64,000 nt of DNA from Adineta vaga (taxonomy: Eukaryota; Rotifera): contig CP075495.1 in NCBI GenBank assembly GCA_021613535.1, positions 1,240,001 through 1,304,000 on the forward strand, in the 5' to 3' direction. Position numbers and translations under genes: made by a program. Every line of letters begins with the position of its first letter. Position 1 is the stretch's first letter. Below the pieces are notes generated by a model. That model made no database searches. It was not told where the DNA came from and saw only the letters and a list, made by a program, of their open reading frames with translations. Below are positions 22,191 to 33,263 of the stretch, piece after piece.

Positions 22191-22694
22191 ATGAGAATAG
22201 TTGTAATAATTCTTCTTGGTTTAGCTTTAATCTTATCATTACTTGGTACAATAACGAATCGTTGGTATCAAAGTCTATCGAATGATTTCAATGAAGGTTT
22301 ATGGTTATTTTGTCAACGATTTTCAAGTGATTTATCATCATCACCACCAACAGTAATAAATCATTGTCGTCGACAACCATATTTCAAATCACAAGCATTA
22401 GCAATATCCGGTATTATTTTTCTTTCAATTGCATTTATTCTTTCAATTATTTATTTTTATCAACGAAAAATAACTCGTCTATTAGTTTATTTAATTATTT
22501 TACTTCTTATTGCAAGTACATTATTACTTATCTTTAGTTATTTACTCTATCCTCGAAATCCACATTCACGACAATTGGGCTTTTCAATTTATTTCATGTT
22601 AATTAGTAGCATTATTGTACTTATTTCAACTGCTTTAGTTACATTTTTAACTAAAACTGTTCAATCAACTCCAATACCAACTTATTTAACTTAA
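22191..22694 (+). CDS. Claudin/PMP22-like four-transmembrane protein
   Basis: Single exon, 167 residues. It has the claudin-superfamily plan: TM1 (VVIILLGLALILSLLGTI), a first extracellular loop with the W-GLW-C pattern (NRWYQSL...EGLWLFCQR...NHCRR), then TM2 (ALAISGIIFLSIAFILSIIY), TM3 (LLVYLIILLLIASTLLLIF) and TM4 (SIYFMLISSIIVLISTALV). These proteins act in cell-cell contacts or as channel subunits. Start chosen at MRIVVIIL, directly before TM1. The C-tail is short, with no obvious PDZ motif. Confidence 0.7.
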   Translation: MRIVVIILLGLALILSLLGTITNRWYQSLSNDFNEGLWLFCQRFSSDLSSSPPTVINHCRRQPYFKSQALAISGIIFLSIAFILSIIYFYQRKITRLLVYLIILLLIASTLLLIFSYLLYPRNPHSRQLGFSIYFMLISSIIVLISTALVTFLTKTVQSTPIPTYLT

Positions 22695-23269
22695 CTTTTC
22701 GTGTGTTGTGTTGTATTGTTTGTTTTTCTTCTCATCAAATAAAACTCCAACTAAATCTTCTTCTTCTTCTTCTTCTATATCGATATCGAAAAGATATTCT
22801 CAAGATAATATCTTCTAACTGTTAACATATACAATTATCTTTTATAATGTCTTTTCTATCTTTCAACAAAACCTCTCTGTCATAACAGATAGACAATAAC
22901 AAAGATAGTAAAACGATATAATATATCCTACTCGCTTTCATAAATACTCTTGAGAATTGTATTTACCGAGAAGTTTATAATTAGTTTACAGATCATTAAC
23001 AAACGATAATTCTCTTCGTACTAAAATATTCAAACAATGAAAGAATAAATTTATTTATTGAAAACAACAAAATGAGATAAAAATTATTTTTTGTGTTTAA
23101 GTAAATGCAGAATGTTTAAATAAAATAGATTTTCAACGGGATTTACGATGTACTCCAACTTCAGTTTATATATCTTTGATTTGAAGAAACCGACAATGTA
23201 CCTACAAATAATATTAGAATTCGATCAATAAAATATCATAGATGTCTACAAATCTATCTGACCTTCTTA
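22695..23269. other. Intergenic with TTC microsatellite
   Basis: A (TTC)n tract at about 22756-22776. The rest is AT-rich, containing 3' flanks of two convergent genes. Confidence 0.45.
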
Positions 23270-25371
23270 TTAATTACTATCATTAGTATTACGATGACGA
23301 TCAGACATTGTTGTTGACATTTCTGTATCGGTTGACAATGTATTCAAAGAATTTCCATTGCGTATTTCTACCGGCACTAAAAGGCAAGTAAAATGAAAAT
23401 ATTAGAATTTGATTTTTTTCATTCGAAATTTGTTCTGTATAGAGTAATTAACGTATATTCTTTGTACTTACTTTTAGTTAGAATATCTTCGACTTTCGGC
23501 AGAAGAGAAATCAGATGAGTTTGAAATTTACTATGCAAATTTTCGTTGGAAATGTCTTCGATCTTATCTGATTCCATTTCTCTTTCTTGAATATCAAGAT
23601 CCATATGAGATAGCTGATGTTTTTCACGATATTCTTGTATTTTATTAGTATGGAAATTCAGTTGATCATTGTTTGGATCAGAAATAATTGCAGATGGAAT
23701 TTTTATTGAAACTAAAATAGATCATGATTTGATGATAGATATATATTCTTCTTGAAATTATTACTACTCACCGGATTTATCTTCGAAGCATTCCGATGAT
23801 TCGCTAGATTTTTCACATGCTAGAAGAAAAAACAAAATTTTGTTAGATGAATTTCAAACTGATAAATATATCATACGTGATGAATTTTTATCAGTAACAA
23901 ATTTTTCTAATAATTTCTTCCATTGAGTGTCCACTGTAAAAGTCGTTATTACAATCGTATATATATCATTCGAAGAAACTAAACCAAGTGGTTCGTATTG
24001 TTGAGTATCTTCATAATAAATCAAGTATGCACATGAATGAGAATATGACAAACTATCACCGCATTGTAATGGCTGCGATTCAACTACACTATTACTCATC
24101 GAATAAACATAAAATTGAATTGAACAAATCTCGCCGAAAAACCCAAGAGCATCGTGCCAATTTCCTGGTTTAGTTATATCTTCGAAATATACTTCAGGCG
24201 ATTTTCCATTTATTATATTTTTATATTTTGTTTTAATAGTTTGTTGAAGTTCACTTTTCAATCGAATAACTTCTCCTTGATTATACGGACCATTATTGGC
24301 AATTATTTGAATTGATTCAAATAAACAGGATGTCGTTGAATTTGATATTGAAATATTATGAAATTTAAATCGTTTAAGTTGGTCAGAGATAATCGATTTC
24401 ATAGGTATGGGTAACGAAAGTTCGGATAATTTTAAAATTTCCACAAGAGTATACCTAACAAAAATAACATAAAAATATTCATATGATTTTATATTGAATT
24501 ATACATACTTGATCGCATTTTGGAAATTCTTTGTGAACTTTTTATATAATTCTGCACTAGTATCACCACCAATTTTCCACAAGAAAACTAGAAAGCTAAT
24601 AACAGTCTTCATTAGTATAAAAGAATGACCTTGACCAATAGAAAAATCTTGGATGAATTCATCATAACTAATAAGAAATGCACGATCTTCTTCTTCTGTT
24701 AATGGTGATGAAACAGATAAGTAAGCTATATCATAAAAGGGATGATTTTTTGCTGAATATTCCCAGTCAACAATTATAATTTCATCATCAATACAGTAGA
24801 TACTTGAAGGTAATAAATCATTATGTGATGATACCATCTTTTTCCCATCATGTTCAATAAACAAAATCATCTGCATAATCAAATCATAATAGTTTTTTAA
24901 TTTGTATTTTGGATTCTGAGGTAATGAGTCAAATGCTTTTGAAACCATATTTTGAATCGATAAGGAGTTTTGAAATAAAACAGTTTCTTGATAAAGTTTG
25001 ATAAATTGACCAATATCTTTTAAATATTTCATTCTTTTATTTTCATCAAGATTCTTTGAAAAACGTTGTTCTGGAGGTATGAAATCGCAAATTTGATTTT
25101 CAGTACCGTTATATAGAACATTTGTTTTGATTTCTACTTCTTTCAACTTCTCCAAATTTTTCGATTCATCTTCACGTGTGAATGGTGGCCATAAGTTTCC
25201 ATTTAATCGTACGATATAACTTTTCGCATTAACATCAACTTTAACATATTTATTTGTTACACTATCAGGCATATCATATACTACGAATTCTGTATTTTCA
25301 AAAAGAGTAATTCCATAGTTAGCAAAAGCCGATTTTATTTTATCAATTAATTCACTTGAAATCGTTGTCAT
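23270..25371 (-). CDS. APH/choline-kinase-like domain fused to an OTU-like domain (both degenerate)
   Basis: Five or six exons joined in phase, about 620 residues. Residues 1-290 are an aminoglycoside/choline-kinase-like fold with the Brenner-type motif MVSSHNDLLPSSIYCIDD and IIIVDWEYSAKNHPFYDIAY. The catalytic Asp of HND is kept, but the Mg-binding Asn is Ser. An intron (ATCAA | GTATGT...GTTAG | G) leads to KYTLVEILKLSEL and an OTU-like segment. This has TTSCLFESIQIIANNG (Cys region), PGNWHDALGFFGEICSIQFY and TQQYEPLGLV, where the usual His of HYxxL is Gln. The tail is acidic and disordered (CEKSSESSECFEDKS; STDTEMSTTMSDRHRNTN). Likely a pseudo-enzyme scaffold. The kinase assignment is firm; OTU is moderate. 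Confidence 0.65.
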
Positions 25372-25888
25372 ATTCTAAAATAGAAATGTAAATCATTTGA
25401 ATTTATTGAACAAAAAAGATGATGTATCATATAAGGCCCTCGATGAAGCAAAAAAATGCAATCATTGCATCATGATTCTTTAAAATGTGCACGATAGAAG
25501 CAGAGACGAAATTAAACATACACACGAAAAAGAAAGAAATGTCGATTTTTATTAAATTGAAAATGACTTATTTATCAAACTAGAGTGTTTCAAAGCGTAG
25601 ATTTCGAATAGGAAAGTTTTCTTTGTTCAAAATAAGACGTCTCGTATCATTTTGTTTCTTTTCATAACATCCATTATGAAAGGCTACTCTGTATAGGAGA
25701 TTGATGAAATAAAAGTTTCATCAATTTTCTTTTTTTTTTCTTATAAAATAAACAATGAGTAATTCAATTCCATACAGATGTCACTATTTGTATGAGTTTC
25801 TTTATTATTATGAAATAATTTCTTTTCTTGCTCACATGACGATAAATCACTTGTAAAAAGAGTAAATTTAGTTTTACAAACTATATAT
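25372..25888. other. Intergenic, nothing recognised
   Basis: AT-rich with poly-T runs. No gene seen. Confidence 0.35.
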
Positions 25889-26449
25889 TCAACGGAAACA
25901 CCATTGACAACAATAAATAGCTATCAAAACATAATTTACAATCAAAAAACTGAATGTAAATTTATATAGAACAGGATGGCAATAATTATACGTATAGAAA
26001 TGATTGATTTGATCATATTCATGTGTAAGTCGACTCCGTATTTGAAATGTCCAAACACTTCCAAGGATGAGCCATATGAATGAAAAGAACGAGCCAAAGA
26101 CACGTGTTGTTTGTGGAACAATCACAACAACAGTGTCAATTGATGAACGATGATCTTTTAAACAGGTTGATACGATGAGCCCAAATAAAATTGAAGCTAT
26201 AATCCATCCAGATCCAAAACTTGCATATACGATTAAAAAATTACTTATACGAGGTTCAATTGGACAATAACGGGGATCACGATAAAGAATACCAATGACA
26301 AGCATACTGATGAATAAACTAATAGAAATTATAAAACTAATCAGATTAACAATCATTGATGGTCCACTAGCATCCATTGTACGACGAATCCATGATTGTA
26401 GAACAGACGGATGATCTACAGTATTCTGTAAAGGCAAATCATCATCCAT
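25889..26449 (-). CDS. TMEM272-like four-transmembrane protein
   Basis: Single exon, 186 residues. A soluble N-terminus (MDDDLPLQNTVDHPSVLQSW) precedes four hydrophobic segments: IVNLISFIISISLFISMLVI, FLIVYASFGSGWIIASILFG, FGSFFSFIWLILGSVWTFQI and YKFTFSFLIVNYVLIAIYCC. The loop after TM1 (YRDPRYCPIEPRISNFLIVY) has the Cys-x2-Glu-x-Ile arrangement seen in TMEM272-type proteins, which is the basis of the call. Function of that family is not known. Confidence 0.55.
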   Translation of the reverse strand: MDDDLPLQNTVDHPSVLQSWIRRTMDASGPSMIVNLISFIISISLFISMLVIGILYRDPRYCPIEPRISNFLIVYASFGSGWIIASILFGLIVSTCLKDHRSSIDTVVVIVPQTTRVFGSFFSFIWLILGSVWTFQIRSRLTHEYDQINHFYTYNYCHPVLYKFTFSFLIVNYVLIAIYCCQWCFR

Positions 26450-27227
26450 TTTCTTCTTGATTTTACTTCGAGTTGTCCTTTCAAAATATTATTTGGTTAA
26501 CGAATGACAAAAAAAATAATGATTTATTTATTCTTGAGCAACATTCGTACAAAATGCAAAAAAAAACAAACCTTTTTTCACAGTTAATAGAACACAAAAA
26601 TTACATAAGATATATTAAATGACAAAACTGAAACATGAAGCTTTCTTATAATACAGAAAGTATATGAAAATATTGTAAGAATATATTTGAGATGAAAATT
26701 ACATGAACATAGTTATCCTGTCATCCATGAGCAAACTGACGTGTCAAGAGTGGGAGAGAAGTGCGCAGGACGAATTTGATTGAAAACGTTAGGTTTACTC
26801 GTTTCCCATCTAGAATACAAAGACTTTTTGCTGATAAAAGTTTGCTGTAATCTGATTGACTTGGACAAACGAAGAAACTTTAAGGTAATTTATCGAGTCT
26901 ATAATCCTTTCTTTTACAAGTTAGTGAAACGTTCGTTTTCATACAGTCTCTAAAATTCGAAGCACTTCATGTGGAAAAATAAAGTTTTTCTTTTGAAGAG
27001 GCCAATAGTAAAATGACTTTGTGCATACTGCACAGCGGTATGCCTTTCAGAAAAAGTAAAGAACATATTTATGGTCCATAGAATGCAGAGAAAAAGAAAA
27101 ATCGTCGATTTATTGTTTGATGAGTGTAATTCTTTTGGTTTGATTGAAAGAAAAACGGAAGAAAACGAACGAAAAAAAAATTGTATTCTTTTCGAGTCAA
27201 AATCATGGAAGAACAAAGTTAAAATCG
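26450..27227. other. Intergenic between divergent genes
   Basis: AT-rich. Presumably carries promoters for the TMEM272-like (-) and ART-TPR (+) genes. No RNA gene seen. Confidence 0.35.
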
Positions 27228-29084
27228 ATGGCTTCGGTTGAAAATCCGAATTTAGAATTACTAACATTGATATGGCTCGATAAATTGGCAAATGCTACGA
27301 CAGAAAATCGACATATTCAAGAAAAACTTCGAGGAAAAATAAATTATCTTCGAATATTTGATAATTCTCAAGATTGTGAACATTATATTCGAAATGTCAT
27401 CGATGATAAACAAGAAAAACTAATTTTAATTGTTAGCGGTCGATTAGGTCCAGAAATAACTGAACGTGTTCATGATTTAAAACAAATTGTATCTATATAT
27501 GTTTTTTGTTTTGATCAACAAAAAAATGAACTCTGGGCAAGTAAATATAAAAAGGTTTATCGTTTACATTTTTCGTTTCTTTTCCAAAGAAAAAACAATT
27601 GTTTTTAGATTCGTGGTGTTATTAAATATTTACCGGATTTATTAAATGCAATTGATCGTGATCAGAAAAGTGATGAACAAAAACTAAATGAATCAATTGA
27701 AATTTTAACAACTGAAGATCAAATTTTATCATTACTTTTACAAATAAAATTATCATTACGAGATAAACGAGATTTTTTGGATATTTGCTCGAAAGAATAT
27801 CTCAACAATACAATTGAAATGAATAATATCAATGATTTCGAACATTTATATATTCCATCCAATGCCTTAGATTATTTTTTCAATGAAACATTTCTTTATC
27901 GTTTATTAATGAAAAGTCTTCATACATTTAACATAAAATTATTATATCTTTTAAGATTTTTTCTTCAAGATATCGATCGACAATTACAGATACAATCGAA
28001 AATAAATGGAAAAATATATCGTGGACAATTAATGACTACTATTCAAGTAGAATTTCTAACTCAAATAATAGAAAAACAATTTATTCGATTTAATACATTA
28101 TTTATTGGAAATTTAAATCAAGAACAAGTTCGACAATCTTTACAAAAATCTTATGTTGAAAATAATTTACAAAAAGTTCTTTTTGAAATTGAGGATAAAT
28201 ATCAAATCGGAAGACAATATAAACAATATTGTATATTTCCTATTACTACAACTTTTCGAATCACTTCTGTGCAATTGGAACAACGAATTTGGATCGTTCA
28301 AATAACAGTTTGTAATAATTCGAATCAATTTCGATCGAAAAAAGAAAGAACACCTCTTGACTTAGCTCATTATCTTCGAGAAACGAATCAATTGAATCAT
28401 TCAGAAAAATTATACGAACTTTTCTTAACTCAATATCCATCCCTAAAAGCTGAATGTTACGATGGTCTTGGTCGCATTGCACAAGATAAAGGTCATTATG
28501 ATGTTAGTCTTAGTTTCTACTTAAAATCACTTCAAACAATTTCATTAAAAAAACGTTCAAATTGTTTAAATAATATTGCATGTGCCTATGATTATTTAGG
28601 TCAATATGAAGAAGCAATACAGTTCTATTCTGAAGCATTGAGTTTAATGAAAACTGATCTTGAACAATCCATGTGTTTAAATAATATGGGTATTACATAT
28701 GCGAATGATAATCAATTTGAACAAGCATTCAAATGTTTTCAACGTTCATTAACTCTTCGAAAACCAATTTTAGTTGAAAATCATCCCGATACCGGAATTT
28801 GTCATACAAATCTTGGCGTTGTTTATGCAACTCTTGCACAATTTGATTATGCACTTGAAAATTATAATTTAGCATTAAAAGCTTTTGCATCGAATAAATT
28901 TTATGATATATCACGAGCAATTGTTTATCAAAACATAGCTCAAATTCATCAGCAGAACAATCAAATTGATCAAGCATTAAAACTTTATCAGAATGCACAT
29001 ACAATTTTTCAAAAATTTCGACCTATTGATCATCCAAATCTTCTTTATATTCAACAACAAATCGATCAAATCAAGAAACATTAA
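27228..29084 (+). CDS. Sensor-like domain + degenerate ADP-ribosyltransferase + TPR protein
   Basis: Two exons, intron 27555-27608. About 600 residues; start at MASVENPN. Residues 1-110 carry the alpha/beta domain shared with the 9510 gene (LLTLIWLDKLANAT, LILIVSGRLGPEITERVHDL, SIYVFCFDQQ). A middle region has the outline of arginine-specific mono-ART folds: IYRGQLMTTIQVEFLTQ (Arg step), FNTLFIGNLNQEQVRQSL (where STS is expected), VLFEIEDKYQ, and TTFRITSVQLEQRIWIVQIT. The Ser-Thr-Ser and Glu-rich ExE steps are missing, so transferase activity is doubtful. The C-terminus is at least five TPRs (LYELFLTQYPSLKAECYDGL; NNIACAYDYLGQYEEAIQFY; TNLGVVYATLAQFDYALENY). This domain order is typical of bdelloid ART families; the active-site loss is the notable part. 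Confidence 0.75.
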
Positions 29085-29124
29085 TATAATATACTATGTT
29101 AGAAGATTCTTGAATAGATGTCTA

Positions 29125-29350
29125 ATTCGAATATAGATGTGGATATTTCCAAAAACAAATCGTAACATAAAATTAATTCTTGAGGAAAACATAGTTTTAG
29201 TTGTACGTATCTCTAATTCATATTCGGACATAGATATATTTGTATATGTGAGTTGAGTTAGAATAAATCTATTCCTATTGTCACAGAGAGGACATAGAAA
29301 TACGCTATTTTTTTTTACAATATATTTTCGAAGTTATAACAAACAGCTGA
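29125..29350 (+). repeat. Direct repeat, left copy (about 220 bp)
   Basis: Lies 41 bp after the ART-TPR stop. Near-identical, with scattered substitutions, to 32844-33062 in the same orientation. Shared blocks include TAATTCTTGAGGAAAACATA and TCGAAGTTATAACAAACAGC. No ORF. Overlaps the 3' flank of the gene. Confidence 0.8.
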
Positions 29351-29418
29351 ATTCTTATGTATATTCTAACTTACATTAGACAGCTCATGTGTAAGAATAA
29401 ATATATAAAGATTGCTTT

Positions 29419-30936
29419 CTAAATAGATAAAAGAAGTTTCGGATACCAATTATCAATTCGATATAGATTAAATTTGTTTAGATGAATAATTTCTTGTGAA
29501 AGTAAATCTTTCCATTTTCTACCTGTAATTTCCGAAGGTAAAGAAATATATTTTGATTTTTGAAATGATTGATTTGATACAATAATAATAAGTGGACCTT
29601 TCTTATAAATATAAGTATATTGATCAACAGCAATTGTTTGTTGATGAGATCGAAAAAAGATTTCACCATAAAGTTCTTTCAATAGAAATCGAATTTGATT
29701 TAATTTTCTTAAATAATTATAAATCCAATTTGAACGATCATAACCTGATCTCCACAAAGCTTCTCGATTCCATGGATCACCAGCACCATTTTCTACATTA
29801 AGATTTCCTGTAAAATTCTGTTCTGTTCCCATATAAACAATTGGAATTCCATCACTAAACATTAAATAAACAAGTGCATTTTGAATACGTATTTGATTTT
29901 GTGTAAAACTTAAAAATCGATCTTGATCATGATTATCAAGGAAAATACCACATAAAGTTGAATCTTTTAAATCTAATTCATTTTGTTTAACTTGATTTTC
30001 TAGAATTAACATTGATTGTCTTGTTTGATCATTATCTGTAAAGATTGTTTTTAAAATAAAATAAAGTGGATAATGAAAAACACCATCAGCAATTGTTTGA
30101 TATGAACCTACGTAAGATGTATTTGATGATGCAACTTCTCCGAGAGAATAAACATCAGCTGATTGAATAAAATCTTTCCAAAAAGGTTTTCGTACATGAC
30201 GAAATGTATCAATACGAATTGCATCGAATTGATATTTTCGAATGATTTTATTAATCCATGATAAAAATGTTGAAATAACAAAAGAATTTTCCGTATTCAA
30301 ATCAGGTAATGGAACTTGTTCATTACCAATTGAACAATATTCAACCTAACGGAAAAGAGAATGATTATTTTAGTATTTCATTCTCGTTCTTACTTGAGTT
30401 TGATTATTATAATCTTCAATAAAACATAATGGATGATGATAATGTTCAAATTTATTAAATGGAAAATAATTTGTAGTCAAATTTGGTCCAACATGATTAG
30501 CGACAACATCTAACATAATCCAAATATCACGTTTATGTGCTGCAGTAATAAAATCAATTAAATCTTGTTCATTTCCAAAATTTCTATTTAATTCATAGAG
30601 ATGATTTAACCAATAACCATGCCAACCAACTCCATATATTGTTTCTATATCGATATTTGAAGGCATTGGTGAAATCCATATAGCATTAAAACCCATTTCA
30701 GCAATATAATCCAATTGATCAATAGCACCACGATATGTTCCACCACAATAATTTCTTAATGCTTTTTCTGAAAGTGGAGATTCCATACATTGAGTATAAG
30801 TATAATTTGTTGGAGAAAATCGATCAGTAAGTATTTGATAAATTGATCTTGAACGCCATTCAATAGCATTTTTACAATAAACAAATGAAATTAAAAAATA
30901 AAATAAATATCTCTTCAACATATTATTTCTTTTCAT
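29419..30936 (-). CDS. Secreted alpha-amylase (GH13), fungal/Taka-type layout
   Basis: Two exons joined over a short intron near 30346-30394 (…YNNQTQ | VEYCSIGNEQVPLPD…). About 480 residues. A signal peptide follows MLKRYLFYFLISFVYC. The catalytic barrel has all GH13 regions: IMLDVVANHVG (Ca/substrate), FDAIRIDTFRHV (nucleophile Asp), VYSLGEVASS (acid/base Glu) and GIFLDNHDQDRF (third Asp). GVGWHGYWLNHLYELNRNFG resembles fungal alpha-amylases. It cuts internal alpha-1,4 bonds of starch or glycogen, probably in the gut lumen. The start could be Met at 30936 or 30921; the signal peptide is kept either way. Divergent from the ankyrin/SOCS gene, with a shared upstream region of about 237 bp. Confidence 0.88.
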
Positions 30937-31063
30937 CGAACTTATTACAAAGAAAATCAAATGACGTGTATTCTACTATATAATATCGGAGGTTATTTAG
31001 TTTATAATACGTTTTTCGAACGAAAAGCAAAAAACAACGCATATATTTTCTTATGTAAACAAT

Positions 31064-31077
31064 TAATGACATCTATC
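31064..31077. promoter_or_regulatory. TAATGACATCTATC motif in a bidirectional promoter region
   Basis: A 14-mer between the amylase (-) and ankyrin/SOCS (+) genes. The identical 14-mer is at 46909-46922, upstream of the Tudor gene. Close variants are at 49067-49079 (upstream of peroxiredoxin) and 44595-44609. A regulatory role is inferred from position only. Confidence 0.35.
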
Positions 31078-31173
31078 ATAAGATGTTTTCGTATTGGATA
31101 ATGTTCAAATCAATGAGTAGATTATTCTGAATTTTTTTTTATTTATTATGTTATTTTTGTTTTTATTCCAACG

Positions 31174-32649
31174 ATGGCGAGTCCCGGTGTCACGGATGAA
31201 TTAAATGATTTATACGAATTATGTATTGATGGTGATTATGCTGGATTGAAATCAGTTTTAGAATCCTCGAATAAAATTGATATTAATCAATATAAATTAT
31301 TTGTATATCGTCCACATAGTTCAAAGCAAACAGATGGTGATGATGATTATCAATCCGATGATGAATCATCAGAATCTGGTACAATGTTTGATTATCGATC
31401 TCCACTTTTCTATGCGATTATTCATGATCGATTAGCATGTGTTAAATTATTAATTGAACATGGAGCAAATACGGACAAATTAAGGTAAATCGATAAAATC
31501 ATTTAATTTTCTTTTAAAACAATAAAGAAGCATTTTAATATTTTCATTTGTTAGACCATGGGGTTTAAATGCACTTTGTTTATCATGTTATTGTGGTCGT
31601 CTTCGTATTGTTGAATATTTTCTAAATTTAAATATTAATCCAAATATAACTGATAAACCCAATGCAACGGATCATTATTTTGGTTCATTATCAAATGAAC
31701 ATGAACATAAAATAAAAATGCGTGAAATGCATTCACGTGTTGCACAAGATATGGGAATGTTTTATTATCCACTTCATATTGCTGCTAAACAAGATTCAAT
31801 TGAATTACTCAAACTTTTACTTAATTATAAACAAAAATTAAATCTAGAAATTCAAGAACCTTATACAAAACGAACACCATTACATATTGCTGCTGAAAAA
31901 TGTTCTACAGAAGTTTGTTATAGATTTTCATGAAGTTCATTTATCGGTTTTTTTTTAATTAGATCATTCGTTTGTTACTTGAAGAAGGTCAATGTGAAGA
32001 AAATCCAATTGATTTAAATGGTCATACACCATTAGATATGGTTTGGAAATTACTTAATAATTTAGATTTTCAATTTGAATATCGAGAAGATACATTAAAA
32101 CTAATGTTAAGTCATAAATGTCGATTTTCTTCATTGAAATCGTTAACAGAATTTTATACGAATTCATTATCATCATTTCGTCGATTTGAATCAAATTTTT
32201 GGATTGTTATTGCTTATGATTTACATTCATTATTTCTCGAATCTTTTAAAAGTAATAAAGTATTACTTGTTCATATATGGGTTTGGTTTAATCGTAATTA
32301 TCAAGATACTGTTATGGAAGATGATGAATTTGATCGACATTATACAGGTAGTATTCTTCGAAATTTAATCCATGTTATGTATGAAAATGAACAATTAACA
32401 TTGACAAATCATGAATTAGTCGAATTATTTACAGAAGATTTAGGAAGTCATTTTGATAAAGCAACCGATGAGATTGATACAATAACAACAATATTATCAA
32501 CACCACTTAAATTAAAACAAATCTGTCGAAATCGTATACGTAAACGACTTTGTTCATCTCATATTGGTGGTCTTAATCAACAAACACTCGAACATTCATC
32601 ACTTTCACCACCATTAACAGAACCATTAAGAAATTTTATTTTACCATAA
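31174..32649 (+). CDS. Ankyrin repeat and SOCS-box (ASB-like) protein
   Basis: Three exons: 31174-31484, 31555-31912 and 31963-32649. The second donor is GTTTGT. About 450 residues. Ankyrin repeats: RSPLFYAIIHDRLACVKLLI, GLNALCLSCYCGRLRIVEYF, YYPLHIAAKQDSIELLKLLL and RTPLHIAAEKCSTEVIIRLL. An acidic insert (QTDGDDDYQSDDESSESGT) sits in the first repeat. The C-terminus has a SOCS-box pattern (PLKLKQICRNRIRKRL, then EPLRNFILP), which binds Elongin B/C and Cullin 5. Probable substrate receptor of an ECS-type ubiquitin ligase. Start at MASPGVTD. Confidence 0.78.
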
Positions 32650-33263
32650 ACATATCTCTTTATTCAATAAGATAATAAACTCGGTCAAATATATATCTAA
32701 CAAACCTTTTTATTTTCGAATGTTATTTTTTTTTTTAAAAAAAAGTAACAATGTAATTATTGTATTTCACTATTTTTTATTCTCTAAATAAAACCAAAAC
32801 CTTTCTTTTCTATCTTACGACCACAAACTTTGTATCCCATCATTTCGAATATAAATATAGATTTCAAAGACAAATCTTAACATAAAATTAATTCTTGAGG
32901 AAAACATAGTTTTAGTTGTACGCATCTCTAATTCATATTCGGTCATAGATATATTTGTATATGTGAGTTGAGTTAGAATAAATCTATTCCTATTTTCACA
33001 GAAAGACATAGAAATGTGCTTTTTTTTTACAATTTATTTTCGAAGTTATAACAAACAGCTGACGAGAAAGTCGTTTGTATATATTCATGATAATTTACCT
33101 TGATGAGTGTTTTAGAAAACAAACAAAAGAAAATATCATATATAATAGTTAACGTTTTTCATAGAGATAAATAAAAGAATAAATCATGCATAGAAAAATA
33201 TACATAAAAGAAAAAGGTAGAGGATAAAATTAGAAAATATTTTTATCGAAAACAAATTACACG
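32650..33263. other. Intergenic with right copy of the 220-bp direct repeat
   Basis: Contains the direct repeat at 32844-33062; the remainder is AT-rich. Confidence 0.5.
32844..33062 (+). repeat. Direct repeat, right copy (about 220 bp)
   Basis: Same orientation as 29125-29350, small differences only (for example CGCATC for CGTATC). Ends at the same point (…AACAAACAGCTGA), after which the sequences part. The two copies flank the amylase and ankyrin/SOCS genes. Confidence 0.8.
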
